From NCBI GenBank assembly GCA_000702685.1, contig JNJD01000006.1, forward strand, positions 310,001 through 374,000: a stretch of 64,000 nt of DNA. The letters run 5' to 3'. A program made the translations under genes and the position numbers. Each line of letters opens with the position of its first letter. The first letter of the stretch is position 1. Below are positions 36,494 through 45,534 of this stretch, piece after piece. The notes below the pieces were generated by a model. It was not told the DNA's origin and did not search any database. It saw nothing but the letters and a program-made list of their open reading frames with translations. The stretch comes from Lachnospiraceae bacterium AC2028. GTDB lineage: Bacteria; Bacillota; Clostridia; Lachnospirales; Lachnospiraceae.

Positions 36494-37510
36494 TTACTTA
36501 AGAAGGCTTCCGAAGTGCTTGATGGTACGAACCATCTGGCTGGTGTAAGAATTCTCGTTGTCATACCATGAAACAACCTGAACCTGAGTGGTTCCGTTGT
36601 CAAGAGGAAGAACCATGGTCTGAGTAGCATCGAAGAGTGATCCGTAGGTCATTCCAACGATATCGCTGGAAACGATCTCATCAACGTTGTATCCGAAGCT
36701 CTCGTTGGAAGCAGCCTTCATAGCGTCGTTGATCTGCTCCTTGGTTACATTGCCTTCAACAACTGCGGTAAGGATGGTGGTTGATCCGGTAGGGGTAGGA
36801 ACACGCTGAGCAGCGCCGATGAGCTTTCCGTTGAGCTCAGGGATAACAAGGCCGATAGCCTTTGCAGCGCCGGTAGAGTTGGGAACGATGTTGCAAGCAG
36901 CTGCACGGGAACGTCTCTTGTCGCCCTTTCTCTGAGGTCCGTCAAGGGTCATCTGATCGCCGGTGTAAGCGTGGATGGTGCACATAATACCGGACTTGAT
37001 GGTAGCAAGATCATTAAGAGCCTTAGCCATAGGAGCAAGGCAGTTGGTGGTGCAGGATGCTGCAGAGATGATCTTGTCATCAGCGGTAAGTGACTGATGG
37101 TTAACATTGTATACGATAGTAGGAAGATCGTTTCCTGCGGGAGCAGAGATGATAACGTGCTTAGCACCTGCATCGATGTGTGCCTGAGCCTTATCCTTGC
37201 TGGTGTAGAAACCGGTGCACTCAAGTACAACGTCTACTCCGAGCTGTCCCCAAGGAAGATCAGCAGCCTTAGCCTCAGCATAGATGGTGATCTTCTTGCC
37301 ATCTACAGTGATGCTGTTCTCATCGAAAGAAACCTTGTCTGCTAATGCATACTTTCCCTGTGTTGAGTCATACTTAAGAAGATGAGCGAGCATCTCGGGA
37401 GAAGTAAGATCGTTGATAGCTACGATCTCGAATCCCTCAGCACCAAACATCTGTCTGAAAGCAAGACGGCCGATACGGCCAAAACCATTGATTGCAACTT
37501 TTACTGCCAT
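36494..37510 (-). CDS. gapA: glyceraldehyde-3-phosphate dehydrogenase
   Basis: A 338-residue glycolytic dehydrogenase. It has the NAD-binding INGFGRIGR at residues 6-14, the catalytic cysteine in [10 protein letters not shown] near residue 153, and the C-terminal [22 protein letters not shown] stands 8 bases before the ATG. It has its own promoter with two palindromic elements close by. Downstream, pgk and tpiA complete the lower-glycolysis block. Confidence 0.98.
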   Translation of the reverse strand: MAVKVAINGFGRIGRLAFRQMFGAEGFEIVAINDLTSPEMLAHLLKYDSTQGKYALADKVSFDENSITVDGKKITIYAEAKAADLPWGQLGVDVVLECTGFYTSKDKAQAHIDAGAKHVIISAPAGNDLPTIVYNVNHQSLTADDKIISAASCTTNCLAPMAKALNDLATIKSGIMCTIHAYTGDQMTLDGPQRKGDKRRSRAAACNIVPNSTGAAKAIGLVIPELNGKLIGAAQRVPTPTGSTTILTAVVEGNVTKEQINDAMKAASNESFGYNVDEIVSSDIVGMTYGSLFDATQTMVLPLDNGTTQVQVVSWYDNENSYTSQMVRTIKHFGSLLK

Positions 37511-37544
37511 TGAACAATTCCTCCTAGAAATTTGTTATTTTAAC

Positions 37545-37562
37545 TGACAAAAAACTTTGTCA
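37545..37562. promoter_or_regulatory. operator-like palindrome in the gapA leader
   Basis: TGACAAA, four bases, TTTGTCA: a perfect 7-bp inverted repeat 35 bases before the gapA start and downstream of the predicted promoter. The regulator is unknown; it does not match the CcpA or Rex consensus well. Confidence 0.45.
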
Positions 37563-37586
37563 AATTTTTATCAGCCAACGAAAATC

Positions 37587-37615
37587 ATTTTACAAGTTTC
37601 ACACTTATAATTCAA
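37587..37615 (-). promoter_or_regulatory. gapA promoter
   Basis: TTGAAT (37615-37610), a 17-base spacer and TAAAAT (37592-37587). A second inverted repeat (CACTT, seven bases, AAGTG) overlaps the -35. Confidence 0.6.
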
Positions 37616-37692
37616 GTGAAAAACCGCAAAAAATCAGCGTTTCGTGATAACGTTTGTTATCGGTTTACATAACCGAAAAACTCAGATGACCC

Positions 37693-38205
37693 TTACTGTC
37701 TCTTGCCGCAGTCGGGGCAGAAAACGGAGTCGGGCTCAAGATTTGCACCGCACTGCTTGCATCTGGGCACAGCGGTGGGTCTCATCTTCTTCTCATCGGG
37801 CTTGGAAGGGAACTTGTATCCGCACATATTACAGAATTTAGATGCAAGAACAACTTCGTTCTCACAATCGGGACAAGCCTTAAGTCCCTTAGCTGCAAGC
37901 TCTGCGGAAATGATCTTGTCCATCTTTTCTTTGATGTTCTTGATCCTGCCGACAGAATCGTTGAAAAGTGAAGGTCTGGGAAGCTCTCTGGGTCTGCCGG
38001 ATGTAGGAGCGCAGACTTCCTTATAGAACTTGGAACCGAGCTCGGTATAAGCCTCGTTCAGCTTCTTCTTCAGCTCTTCCTTGTTAACATTGACGAATTC
38101 GTCGTTCTCTTTGTCTTCCTCTTCGACTACTGCTTCAGCCTTGGGCTTGACCTCTTCGACAACTTCGTCCTCTACAGCTTTTTCTAATTCTTTCTTCTCT
38201 TCCAT
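37693..38205 (-). CDS. double zinc-ribbon protein with acidic N-terminus
   Basis: A 170-residue soluble protein. Residues 1-40 are strongly Glu/Lys/Val rich, 45-105 are predicted helical, and the C-terminus has two zinc ribbons: CPDCENE..CNMCG near 110-130 and CKQCGAN..CPDCG near 148-167. Such zinc-ribbon tails are common in Clostridial proteins of unknown function and may serve as protein-binding modules. It diverges from the PHP phosphatase gene across a 207-base gap. I do not recognise a specific role. Confidence 0.7.
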   Translation of the reverse strand: MEEKKELEKAVEDEVVEEVKPKAEAVVEEEDKENDEFVNVNKEELKKKLNEAYTELGSKFYKEVCAPTSGRPRELPRPSLFNDSVGRIKNIKEKMDKIISAELAAKGLKACPDCENEVVLASKFCNMCGYKFPSKPDEKKMRPTAVPRCKQCGANLEPDSVFCPDCGKRQ

Positions 38206-38412
38206 GGATACCCTCCCTATAATTTATTTTGGAAAAAGATACTGCCCTTTTTTCCCCTTCGTATGGAAACACAGATCAGGTTTATCCACATACTCTCGGA
38301 CAGCATATCGATTATACCATCTGAACGATTTATTAAAAAGGTATGTAATTGTACAATATAGATGGTAAAATATCAGCACATTTACTCATGACTTGTGTTT
38401 GGAGGAAAGAAA

Positions 38413-39246
38413 ATGTCCATTATTTGTGATTGCCATATGCACTCTCATCATTCCGGTGACTCCGAGGCCTCAATGGAGTCGATGATAGACAGGGCTGTCG
38501 AGCTCGGTCTTGATACCATCTGTTTCACGGAGCACCAGGATTTCAATTACGCAAAATCCCCCGAGGGAGAAACCGAATACTGTGACGAGAACGCATTTAT
38601 GCTCAATGCAGACTCATATCTGTACGAACTTCTCGGCCTGCGTGAAAAATACAGGGATAAGATCCGCATTGAATTCGGCGTCGAAGTCGGTCTTCAGAAG
38701 AGCTGTGTAAAAGAAAACCTCATCTTCTGCAGGGATCATGAATATGATTTCATCATAGGATCGCTTCATCTGGTAGACGGAAAAGATCCCTATTATAAGC
38801 AGTTCTTTGAAGGAAGGGATGAAAAAAACGTATTAAAGCAGTATTTCACCGAATATCTCGAGAACATCAAAAAATTCCATAATTTCGATGTTCTGGGTCA
38901 CCTCGACTACATCGTCAGATATCTGCCCAGCGGAACAAGAGAATACAATTACGCTGATTACGGAGACATAATCGATGAGATCTTCAGATACCTGATCGAT
39001 AATGAAAAAGGAATCGAGATCAACACCAAGGCCATGAGCAAGGGAATGAAGGAGTTCCACCCCTGCATGGCCGCTCTCAAGCGTTACCGCGAACTCGGCG
39101 GAGAGATTGTGACCGTAGGCTCCGATGCCCACAAGCCCGAGAACATCGCCGATCATTTCGACAAAGTTCCCGATGTACTTAAGGAAGCAGGCTTCAACTA
39201 CTACTGCATCTACGAAAACCGCCTTCCCGAATATCACAAACTCTGA
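38413..39246 (+). CDS. PHP-domain phosphoesterase, histidinol-phosphatase-like
   Basis: A 277-residue PHP-family protein. Metal ligands are visible in DCHMHSHHSGDS at residues 6-17, TEHQDF near 41, SLHLVD near 116, GHLDYI near 175, and GSDAHKPE near 238. This is the histidinol-phosphatase (HisK-like) layout, but no histidine genes are nearby, so another phosphate ester is possible. GGAGG lies 7 bases before the ATG at 38413; the GTG at 38395 would lie on top of that site. It ends in a bidirectional terminator. Confidence 0.82.
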   Translation: MSIICDCHMHSHHSGDSEASMESMIDRAVELGLDTICFTEHQDFNYAKSPEGETEYCDENAFMLNADSYLYELLGLREKYRDKIRIEFGVEVGLQKSCVKENLIFCRDHEYDFIIGSLHLVDGKDPYYKQFFEGRDEKNVLKQYFTEYLENIKKFHNFDVLGHLDYIVRYLPSGTREYNYADYGDIIDEIFRYLIDNEKGIEINTKAMSKGMKEFHPCMAALKRYRELGGEIVTVGSDAHKPENIADHFDKVPDVLKEAGFNYYCIYENRLPEYHKL

Positions 39247-39262
39247 TACGTATCCGGCATCC

Positions 39263-39299
39263 AAAAAAGCAGCGGCACCACTGTGTCGCTGCTTTTTTT
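39263..39299. terminator. bidirectional terminator
   Basis: A 10-bp stem (39269-39278 with 39283-39292, one G-T pair), six A before and seven T after. It serves the convergent genes at 38413-39246 and 39314-40462. Confidence 0.92.
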
Positions 39300-39313
39300 C
39301 ATCCTATCGGGAA

Positions 39314-40462
39314 TCAGTCATCATATTCATTATATCCGTCAAAATCAATCATTTTGACGGAATAGATGCAGAATTTATCCAATGTTGATGAATTTCCGAG
39401 GTCATACGCTTTCGGGTCTTTTTTCAGAAAATCACTGTACTCTTTCAGATGTTCAGGGTCCGGGTAGCTCGTCAGCACATAAATGATGCGGTCATTCGCT
39501 TCATCTAACAGCGCATATTCGTATGTGTGGCAATATCCGTCTATCGCGATATATGCGGGGTAATTGTACATATCCTCATCATATATTACCGCCTGTGTAT
39601 GATCTTCCTGTCCGTCACTTACGGTACATGTAATTCCGGATATACGTTCTATCTCCTCTGCAAATGCTTCTTCCGAATACTCCGCTGTCAGGAAGAAAGA
39701 AGCATCCGTATCGAGAAGTCCTACCTTGTACTCATAACGGAAATCCGCATCTTCGGTACCGCTCAGATCATCCGGGAAAAGGAAAAAGTGCGAAGTCATA
39801 TCTCCCGAAAACTCTTCGATCAGATACTGCTTGTCGTACTTATCAAGGCCTTCCACATCATTCATGGGCTTTACGTAATCAAAGACCAGCATGGAAAGTA
39901 CAAATATCAGGCCTAAAAAGTATTTGAGTACCGCAAGGAACGCAAAAGCAACCAGCACTATCACTGTTATCGTAAAAGTCTGATTTCTCACCAGCTTGCG
40001 AAGCACACCCGTAACATACAGTGTCATGACCATCATCGATACCAGTGCCGCAAAAGCAAACAGTATCGGAATAAATGAAATCACCGACGGTTCGCTTACA
40101 TTCACGCACATAAGTATCGTGGCGACCGACAGTGCAATGATACCGATAATTCCTATGATCTGTGCAAATCTGAGCAGTCTGCCTTTTTCCGCACCTGCAT
40201 AATCCGCCATCTTTTCGGCGGTGTCTCTTATTTCTTCATTCATCATCTCGCTTTTTTTCTCTCCTTCAATGATCTCTCTGACGTCGACATCATAGAAGTC
40301 CGCGATCTCAACAAGGAGCGAAATATCAGGCATATTTGAGCCTGTCTCCCATCTCGATACAGTCCTTCCGGAGACGCCGATCTTTTCTGCAAATTCTTCC
40401 TGGGTTATTCCTTTTTCTTTTCTGAGCTGTTTTAAAAACTGTCCTACTTTGGTCTGATCCAC
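39314..40462 (-). CDS. XRE-family regulator with membrane domain
   Basis: A 382-residue protein. An HTH of the Cro/C1 type occupies residues 8-62 (ITQEEFAEKIGVSGRTVSRW), followed by a charged linker, four predicted membrane helices between about 105 and 205, and a C-terminal polar domain of about 170 residues. The frame is open to 40555, but a GTG at 40462 has AGGAGG 8 bases upstream and puts the HTH at the N-terminus. It diverges from the acyltransferase operon over a 320-base gap and is a fair candidate for its regulator, sensing an envelope signal; this is inferred from position only. Confidence 0.8.
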   Translation of the reverse strand: MDQTKVGQFLKQLRKEKGITQEEFAEKIGVSGRTVSRWETGSNMPDISLLVEIADFYDVDVREIIEGEKKSEMMNEEIRDTAEKMADYAGAEKGRLLRFAQIIGIIGIIALSVATILMCVNVSEPSVISFIPILFAFAALVSMMVMTLYVTGVLRKLVRNQTFTITVIVLVAFAFLAVLKYFLGLIFVLSMLVFDYVKPMNDVEGLDKYDKQYLIEEFSGDMTSHFFLFPDDLSGTEDADFRYEYKVGLLDTDASFFLTAEYSEEAFAEEIERISGITCTVSDGQEDHTQAVIYDEDMYNYPAYIAIDGYCHTYEYALLDEANDRIIYVLTSYPDPEHLKEYSDFLKKDPKAYDLGNSSTLDKFCIYSVKMIDFDGYNEYDD

Positions 40463-40672
40463 TTGGAATACCTCCTTTCGTTTGCAGAATATGAAAATCT
40501 CCGGAAAATTAACACGACACAAAGCGAGAAATGCCGTTTTTTTATGTATGGACAAGGTTGTCCGGTCTCTTTACCGGCAGATTTTATCACAATCCCATCG
40601 TGCTTTCCAATATGAGCATATGCAATTGTTTCATCACTCCCGGTTAAGACGCTTTCTTCAAATTAATATGAG

Positions 40673-40701
40673 TTGAACGAAAAACAATAATGTTGTACTA
40701 T
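40673..40701 (+). promoter_or_regulatory. candidate promoter of the acyltransferase operon
   Basis: TTGAAC (40673-40678), a 17-base spacer and TACTAT (40696-40701), each with two mismatches. The rest of the 320-base gap between 40463 and 40782 shows no other gene or element that I can support; an 80-base leader follows the promoter. Confidence 0.45.
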
Positions 40702-40782
40702 ATTAAGGTTGTTTGTTCAAACAGATTCTTCACACAAAATGTGTATCTGGGCGCAACAAATGGGGAGGAGAAGCTTTTACAC

Positions 40783-41916
40783 ATGAAATCTGAAAAATTT
40801 GCCGTCAAAAATACGGCAGGTATGTTTGATCTTCTTAAAGGAATAACGATGTTTGCCATCATTGTGTGGCATACAAGTGCATTGTTTCCGTCCAATTTTG
40901 TTTATCAGACGTCTCGTGAAATTAACTCCGTTTCGCAAATAGTCCCAATTGTCGTATTGACCCTGTACAGCATATTTGAGCATGCATTGATGCCTTCTCT
41001 GTTCTTCATAAGCGGTTATGGTTTCAGAAAAAACTCATTTAAAAAGAACCTTTCCAAGCAGTTTAAATCACTTATGATCCCGTATATCATTACGGCTTTT
41101 TTAACCGCGGGGTTACTTCTGTGTACACACTTCTATCTGTACAGAAATTTTAAGGATTCCTTCAAAGAATCATTAAGCCAATTGGGAGGCTCGATGTTGG
41201 GCCTTCCGGTAACAACTACTTACGGAGGAATAAAATTCTATTTCTGCGGTCCGTGCTGGTTTGTTATAGCTCTTTTTGTAGGAATGATCATTTTCAATGC
41301 TCTTCTTGCATTTTTTGACAATATTAAACTCTTTATTGCAGTTCTTTTAGTCACAACATTCGGATGGCTGATAAGTCAGATAACCACAACTCCATGGTGC
41401 TTTTCGCAGGGATGCATCTCCGTATTTTTTATTTACCTTGGTTACTATACAAAAAAACACAAGCTGTTTGTTGAAGGAATTGATATTAAGAAAAAAGTGG
41501 TTTACGTCATTCTGGTCTTTATTCCTTATGTAGTTATGAGGTCTCTCGGTTATTTCGATAGCATGACTGATAGCATGTATCCGCTTGGTATGATCACCAT
41601 TGCGTTAAACGGTTTATTTGCGTTGTGTTTTATATATGCCTTCCTGCTGCTGAACAGATTTAACGGTATTATTTCTTCTTCGATCAGAAGTGTGGGCAGG
41701 TATTCAATTTATATTGTTTGCATTCATACAATAGATATGATGGGATTCCCGCTTTATCATTTCGCGGGAAAATTCGAAGACACATCCCTTACCATAATCG
41801 TTTTTTCTCTGATACGTGTGGCGGTTGTATGCGGTATCTGTTTTCTTTATATAAAGACAAAGGATTTCGTTTTATCAAAAGCTGCAGACAAGAAGATATC
41901 GGATAATAATTCATAA
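40783..41916 (+). CDS. membrane acyltransferase, family 3 (first copy)
   Basis: A 377-residue integral membrane protein with about ten helices, family Acyl_transf_3 (OafA/OatA type without the extracellular SGNH domain). In the first helix LLKGITMFAIIVWH gives the K-X10-H form of the family's R/K-X10-H motif; the histidine is the expected catalytic residue. The ATG at 40783 is chosen because the second copy starts with the same MK(S/T)EK and VKNTAGMF block, and because a GGGAGGAG lies upstream. Members move acyl groups onto extracytoplasmic glycans or lipids. Placed with a ligase and carrier protein, it probably uses an activated acyl group made by them. Confidence 0.85.
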   Translation: MKSEKFAVKNTAGMFDLLKGITMFAIIVWHTSALFPSNFVYQTSREINSVSQIVPIVVLTLYSIFEHALMPSLFFISGYGFRKNSFKKNLSKQFKSLMIPYIITAFLTAGLLLCTHFYLYRNFKDSFKESLSQLGGSMLGLPVTTTYGGIKFYFCGPCWFVIALFVGMIIFNALLAFFDNIKLFIAVLLVTTFGWLISQITTTPWCFSQGCISVFFIYLGYYTKKHKLFVEGIDIKKKVVYVILVFIPYVVMRSLGYFDSMTDSMYPLGMITIALNGLFALCFIYAFLLLNRFNGIISSSIRSVGRYSIYIVCIHTIDMMGFPLYHFAGKFEDTSLTIIVFSLIRVAVVCGICFLYIKTKDFVLSKAADKKISDNNS

Positions 41917-41935
41917 CCGGGAGAAGACATCACAT

Positions 41936-43084
41936 ATGAAAACCGAGAAATATACTGTAAAAAACACGGCAGGAATGTTTAATCTGTTAAAGGGAATAGC
42001 GATGTTTATCGTTATTTTCGGGCATACATATACATTGTTTCCCGACTCTATATTGAATCATGCAATAAGTGATTCAGGCATGACTCTATTTGCTAATTTC
42101 TCATCAGGTCAAGCAATCGCTCTTTTGCTCTATAGCATTTTTTATTGTATATTGATGCCTTCGCTTTTCGTAATAAGCGGATACGGAACCAGAAAAACGA
42201 CATTTAAGAAGAATCTTTCAAAACAGTTCAAAGCATTAATTGTTCCGTACATCATTACCATGCTTTTAACCTCTGCATTACATCTGTGTACCCATTTCTG
42301 CCTGTACAGATATTTTCCCGGATCGGTCAAAGAGACATTGAAAGTTCTTGCCGGTTCGCTCCTTGGGCTTTCAAAAACCACACATTTCGGAGATGTGGAG
42401 ATTTTTTCCAACGGACCGAACTGGTTCCTTCTGACACTTTTTGTAAGTATGATCATTTTTAATACTCTTGTTTCATACTTCGATAAGGCCAAACTCCTTA
42501 TCGCGGTTCTGCTGGTTTCTACGGCAGGATGGCTTTTAAGTCTGGTATACATTGTTCCATGGTGTTTATCTCAGGGACTTATTTCCGTAGCATACATTTA
42601 CATGGGGTACTATGCTAAAAAGAACAAACTCTTTACTGAAGGAATCAATACCGGAAAAAAAGCGGTCTGTGTCATTTTGATCGTTGTTTCCTTTATGACA
42701 ATAAGAATCCTGGGACATGTGGATATGATGGCCAGCAGCGTTTATCCGCTCAGCATGCTATCGATTCTGTCAGACGGTTTATTTGCGGTATGTTTTATCT
42801 ATCTGTTTTTATTCCTGAACAGATTCAATGGATTTATTACTTCGTTTATAAGAAATGTAGGCCAGTATTCGATCTATGTTCTTTGTATTCATACAATCGA
42901 GATGTTGGGATTTCCACTCTATCATTTTTCGGAAAAATGGAAAGGCGATCCAATCTCAGGAGCATTACTGTTCTGGTTAATACGCTCAGCAGTTATTATC
43001 AGTACCTGTTTTCTGTTTGTAAAGGTTAAAGATATTGTTTTGATAAAAGTTTCAAAAAAGGAGGAAACTACCGATAATGTATGA
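41936..43084 (+). CDS. membrane acyltransferase, family 3 (second copy)
   Basis: A 382-residue paralogue of the preceding protein, 19 bases downstream, alike along its whole length: VKNTAGMFNLLKG, the K-X10-H motif ending in FGHTY, and the shared IYVLCIHTIEMLGFPLYHF near the end. A tandem duplication is the simple explanation. The differing loops (about residues 35-60 and 140-165) suggest different acceptors or positions. GGGAGAAG precedes the ATG. It overlaps the ligase gene by 8 bases. Confidence 0.85.
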   Translation: MKTEKYTVKNTAGMFNLLKGIAMFIVIFGHTYTLFPDSILNHAISDSGMTLFANFSSGQAIALLLYSIFYCILMPSLFVISGYGTRKTTFKKNLSKQFKALIVPYIITMLLTSALHLCTHFCLYRYFPGSVKETLKVLAGSLLGLSKTTHFGDVEIFSNGPNWFLLTLFVSMIIFNTLVSYFDKAKLLIAVLLVSTAGWLLSLVYIVPWCLSQGLISVAYIYMGYYAKKNKLFTEGINTGKKAVCVILIVVSFMTIRILGHVDMMASSVYPLSMLSILSDGLFAVCFIYLFLFLNRFNGFITSFIRNVGQYSIYVLCIHTIEMLGFPLYHFSEKWKGDPISGALLFWLIRSAVIISTCFLFVKVKDIVLIKVSKKEETTDNV

Positions 43085-44489
43085 TCTGATCAAAGAAATC
43101 CTCGCTAGAAAAGAAAGGATTGGTTTTAGGTATGTACGTGATGGAAAGGAATTTACCGTCACCTACGAACAATATTATAGGAATATATGTGAGTGTTACC
43201 ACAACCTCACTGAACGCCTGGGCGATATAAGCGGAAAGCACATAGCAATTGCCATGAACAACTGCTATGAGTATCTTGTTACGATGCCCGCGATCATCTT
43301 TGGCGGCGCTGCAGTTTTACCCGTAAACATCCTTGAATCTGCGGAAACCGTTTCTATAATACTTAAAAAAGCAGATACCTGCGCTATAGTGATCAAAGAT
43401 GAAGAATCCGAAAGCTACGATATACCGAATGTTATCCCGGTTAAGGATATCTGCACCTTTACAGATCAGGGTGACTGGGAACTGCCCAACTACGAAGAAA
43501 ACCCCGACAGAATTGCTCTTATGATCCATACATCCGGTACTACGGGACGTCCTAAAGGTGTTATGGAATTATACAAGAATTTGTTTTACAGGAAGAAACA
43601 TGACCTTCCCAAAGAATATATATTAGACCCTGCAAAAGATGACCCCCTGAACACCATACTTACGTTCCCTCTGTATCACCAGGTGGGTGTTTGCTGCTGG
43701 CTCAGCTGGGTTACGAGAGGCTGTACAACATTCATCAATGAGAATCCCGGCGATATTCTTAACGATTTCAAAAACAACAAATTTGATTTCACTCTCGCAA
43801 CACCTGCCGTTATGAAACTGCTTGGCAAGAGACTCAAGCGCGGAAAAGTGGATGAACTCGGAGGGATCAAATCTATCGGATCCGCCGGAGCACCGATCCA
43901 GAAAGATATTATCGATCTGTTCCTTGAAAACGGAATCTCTTATGTACAGATTTACGGATTGACCGAAACCGGAGAAATAACCTACAATTATGATGACGGC
44001 GACCATGTGACGTCTGTAGGTTTGCCTATAGAGGACACCAAGGTATGTCTCATCGATGGGGAAATATGTGTTGATTCCGGCACCAATTGTGCAGGATATT
44101 ATAAAAACGAGCAGGCAACCGACGAATTGATTCGGGACGGATGGATCCATACCGGTGATCTGGGAGCCATTGATGATGAAGGATATATTTATATTGTCGG
44201 AAGGAAGAAAAACCTGATCATTCTTTCCGGTGGCGAGAATGTCAGTCCCGAAGAAATCGAGGAATCGCTCTATGCCAATGAAGCAATAAAGGAATGCAGG
44301 GTTTTTGAGCAGGACGATAAAATATATGCGGAAATCTTTGCGAATGAATCCGATCAAGACGAAATAAGGGATTTTGTTACGGAACTGAATAAGAAATTAC
44401 CGATATTCAAGCGTATTTATCGGGTAGTTTTTAGTGAAACCGATCTTGAAAAAACAGCAGCAGGAAAAATAAGGAGGAAATACAATTGA
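43077..44489 (+). CDS. AMP-forming acyl/amino-acyl ligase
   Basis: A 470-residue adenylating enzyme of the ANL superfamily. It has the P-loop HTSGTTGRPKG near residue 152, YGLTETGE near 297, the hinge-region TGDLGAIDDEGY and GRKKNLIILSGGENVSPEEIE near 365-390, and the catalytic lysine in KTAAGKIRRK near the C-terminus. It is shorter than typical long-chain acyl-CoA ligases and close to DltA-like sizes. With the carrier protein right behind, overlapping by 4 bases, it most likely loads an acyl or amino-acyl group onto that protein. The substrate cannot be deduced by eye. Confidence 0.87.
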   Translation: MYDLIKEILARKERIGFRYVRDGKEFTVTYEQYYRNICECYHNLTERLGDISGKHIAIAMNNCYEYLVTMPAIIFGGAAVLPVNILESAETVSIILKKADTCAIVIKDEESESYDIPNVIPVKDICTFTDQGDWELPNYEENPDRIALMIHTSGTTGRPKGVMELYKNLFYRKKHDLPKEYILDPAKDDPLNTILTFPLYHQVGVCCWLSWVTRGCTTFINENPGDILNDFKNNKFDFTLATPAVMKLLGKRLKRGKVDELGGIKSIGSAGAPIQKDIIDLFLENGISYVQIYGLTETGEITYNYDDGDHVTSVGLPIEDTKVCLIDGEICVDSGTNCAGYYKNEQATDELIRDGWIHTGDLGAIDDEGYIYIVGRKKNLIILSGGENVSPEEIEESLYANEAIKECRVFEQDDKIYAEIFANESDQDEIRDFVTELNKKLPIFKRIYRVVFSETDLEKTAAGKIRRKYN

Positions 44490-44719
44490 GTAAATATTTT
44501 GACATTGTTGCAGAGGTGATCGAAGACGTTGCGGATATCTCCAGGGATGAGATCAATATGGACAGTTCCCTCATGGATGATCTTGAATTATCTTCACTGG
44601 AATTGATGACGATCTTCAGTGATATATCCAGAAAGACCTCTATTCCGATATCCAATAAGAATATCCTTGAATTTGAGACGGTTGCGGATATAGTTGCCGT
44701 ACTGGATGCTCATTCATAA
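44486..44719 (+). CDS. acyl carrier protein
   Basis: A 77-residue acidic helical protein with the phosphopantetheine site around ELSSLELM near residues 35-42, and an ACP-like pattern throughout. The start is TTG at 44486 with AAGGAGG 8 bases upstream, overlapping the ligase stop (TTGA). The usual DSL is replaced by a less common SSL, but the attachment serine and following Leu-Glu are kept. It is the last gene of the four-gene operon and precedes a terminator. It is probably a dedicated carrier, comparable to DltC. Confidence 0.87.
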   Translation: MSKYFDIVAEVIEDVADISRDEINMDSSLMDDLELSSLELMTIFSDISRKTSIPISNKNILEFETVADIVAVLDAHS

Positions 44720-44742
44720 ACTGTTTATTGGAAGTACAGGAT

Positions 44743-44781
44743 AAAAAAGAGTCAGGTAGATGCATCTCCCTGACTCTTTTA
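44743..44781. terminator. bidirectional terminator
   Basis: A 9-bp stem (AGAGTCAGG / CCTGACTCT, 44748-44777) with an inner palindrome AGATGCATCT, A-rich before and TTT after. It serves the carrier-protein operon and the convergent trmO. Confidence 0.85.
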
Positions 44782-44797
44782 TTGTTCATATCTCGAT

Positions 44798-45469
44798 CTA
44801 AGAAAGCGACAGAACCGTCAATTCGGAACCATTTACAGAAAATCTTATGTTGCATCCGGCATAGGACAGACCATAGACACGGTTGGGATCATCATGATAT
44901 GAGGGTCTGGGGTCAAGGGATAATACCTCAACCAGTCCCCTGAGCTGCTCATCCGGAAAGTTCGCACTGATCTCATCCGGTATCGTGACACTCAGTCTGT
45001 GTTCTCTGTTCTCTTCTTCCTGAGCGAAGCCCCCTCTTGCTTCGGGATATGCATCGGCATATGGAAGATACGGTTTTACATCGTATATTTCGGTGCCGTC
45101 TGTCATATCGGCACCGGATACATCGATATAGCATCTTCCTTTTTCATCAGTCCCGAAGCATTCGATCTTCGCACATGTAAGTCCCAGATGATTGGGCCTG
45201 AACGGTGAACGTGTGGCAAACACGCCCATATAAGTATTGCCACCCAGTCTGGGAGGGCGGACTTTGGCACGGAATGACTCATCATCCTTTACATCAAATC
45301 TCCAGATGATCCAGATCCTATCAAACCCTTCAAGACCGTCAAACGCATGCGGATCCGAGTACTTCTCTTCGAACAAAATGCGCCCCTTCAGATGAGGAGC
45401 AAGTCCGCTCTGGCGAGGCACTCCGAACTTCTCGGGCATATCCGATTTATAATACGCGATTACATCCAT
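44798..45469 (-). CDS. trmO: tRNA t6A37 methyltransferase
   Basis: A 223-residue TrmO/TsaA-type (YaeB) protein that methylates N6-threonylcarbamoyl-adenosine in tRNA. The signature FATRSPFRPNHLGL is near residue 88, and DVKPYLPYAD follows. The C-terminal extension with DPRPSYHDDP is also typical of full-length TrmO. The ATG at 45469 is chosen over a TTG at 45475; neither has a good ribosome site. It sits close to mnmA, another tRNA-modification gene. Confidence 0.88.
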   Translation of the reverse strand: MDVIAYYKSDMPEKFGVPRQSGLAPHLKGRILFEEKYSDPHAFDGLEGFDRIWIIWRFDVKDDESFRAKVRPPRLGGNTYMGVFATRSPFRPNHLGLTCAKIECFGTDEKGRCYIDVSGADMTDGTEIYDVKPYLPYADAYPEARGGFAQEEENREHRLSVTIPDEISANFPDEQLRGLVEVLSLDPRPSYHDDPNRVYGLSYAGCNIRFSVNGSELTVLSLS

Positions 45470-45534
45470 AAGCAATTAGGCAACGTCTTAAGCCATGATG
45501 CATTTCAAAGCAAACGTGGCTTACGGCTGTTTAT

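Noticed and set aside
39314-40462. XRE protein as a prophage repressor
   Set aside because: It has a large membrane domain and no phage genes nearby.
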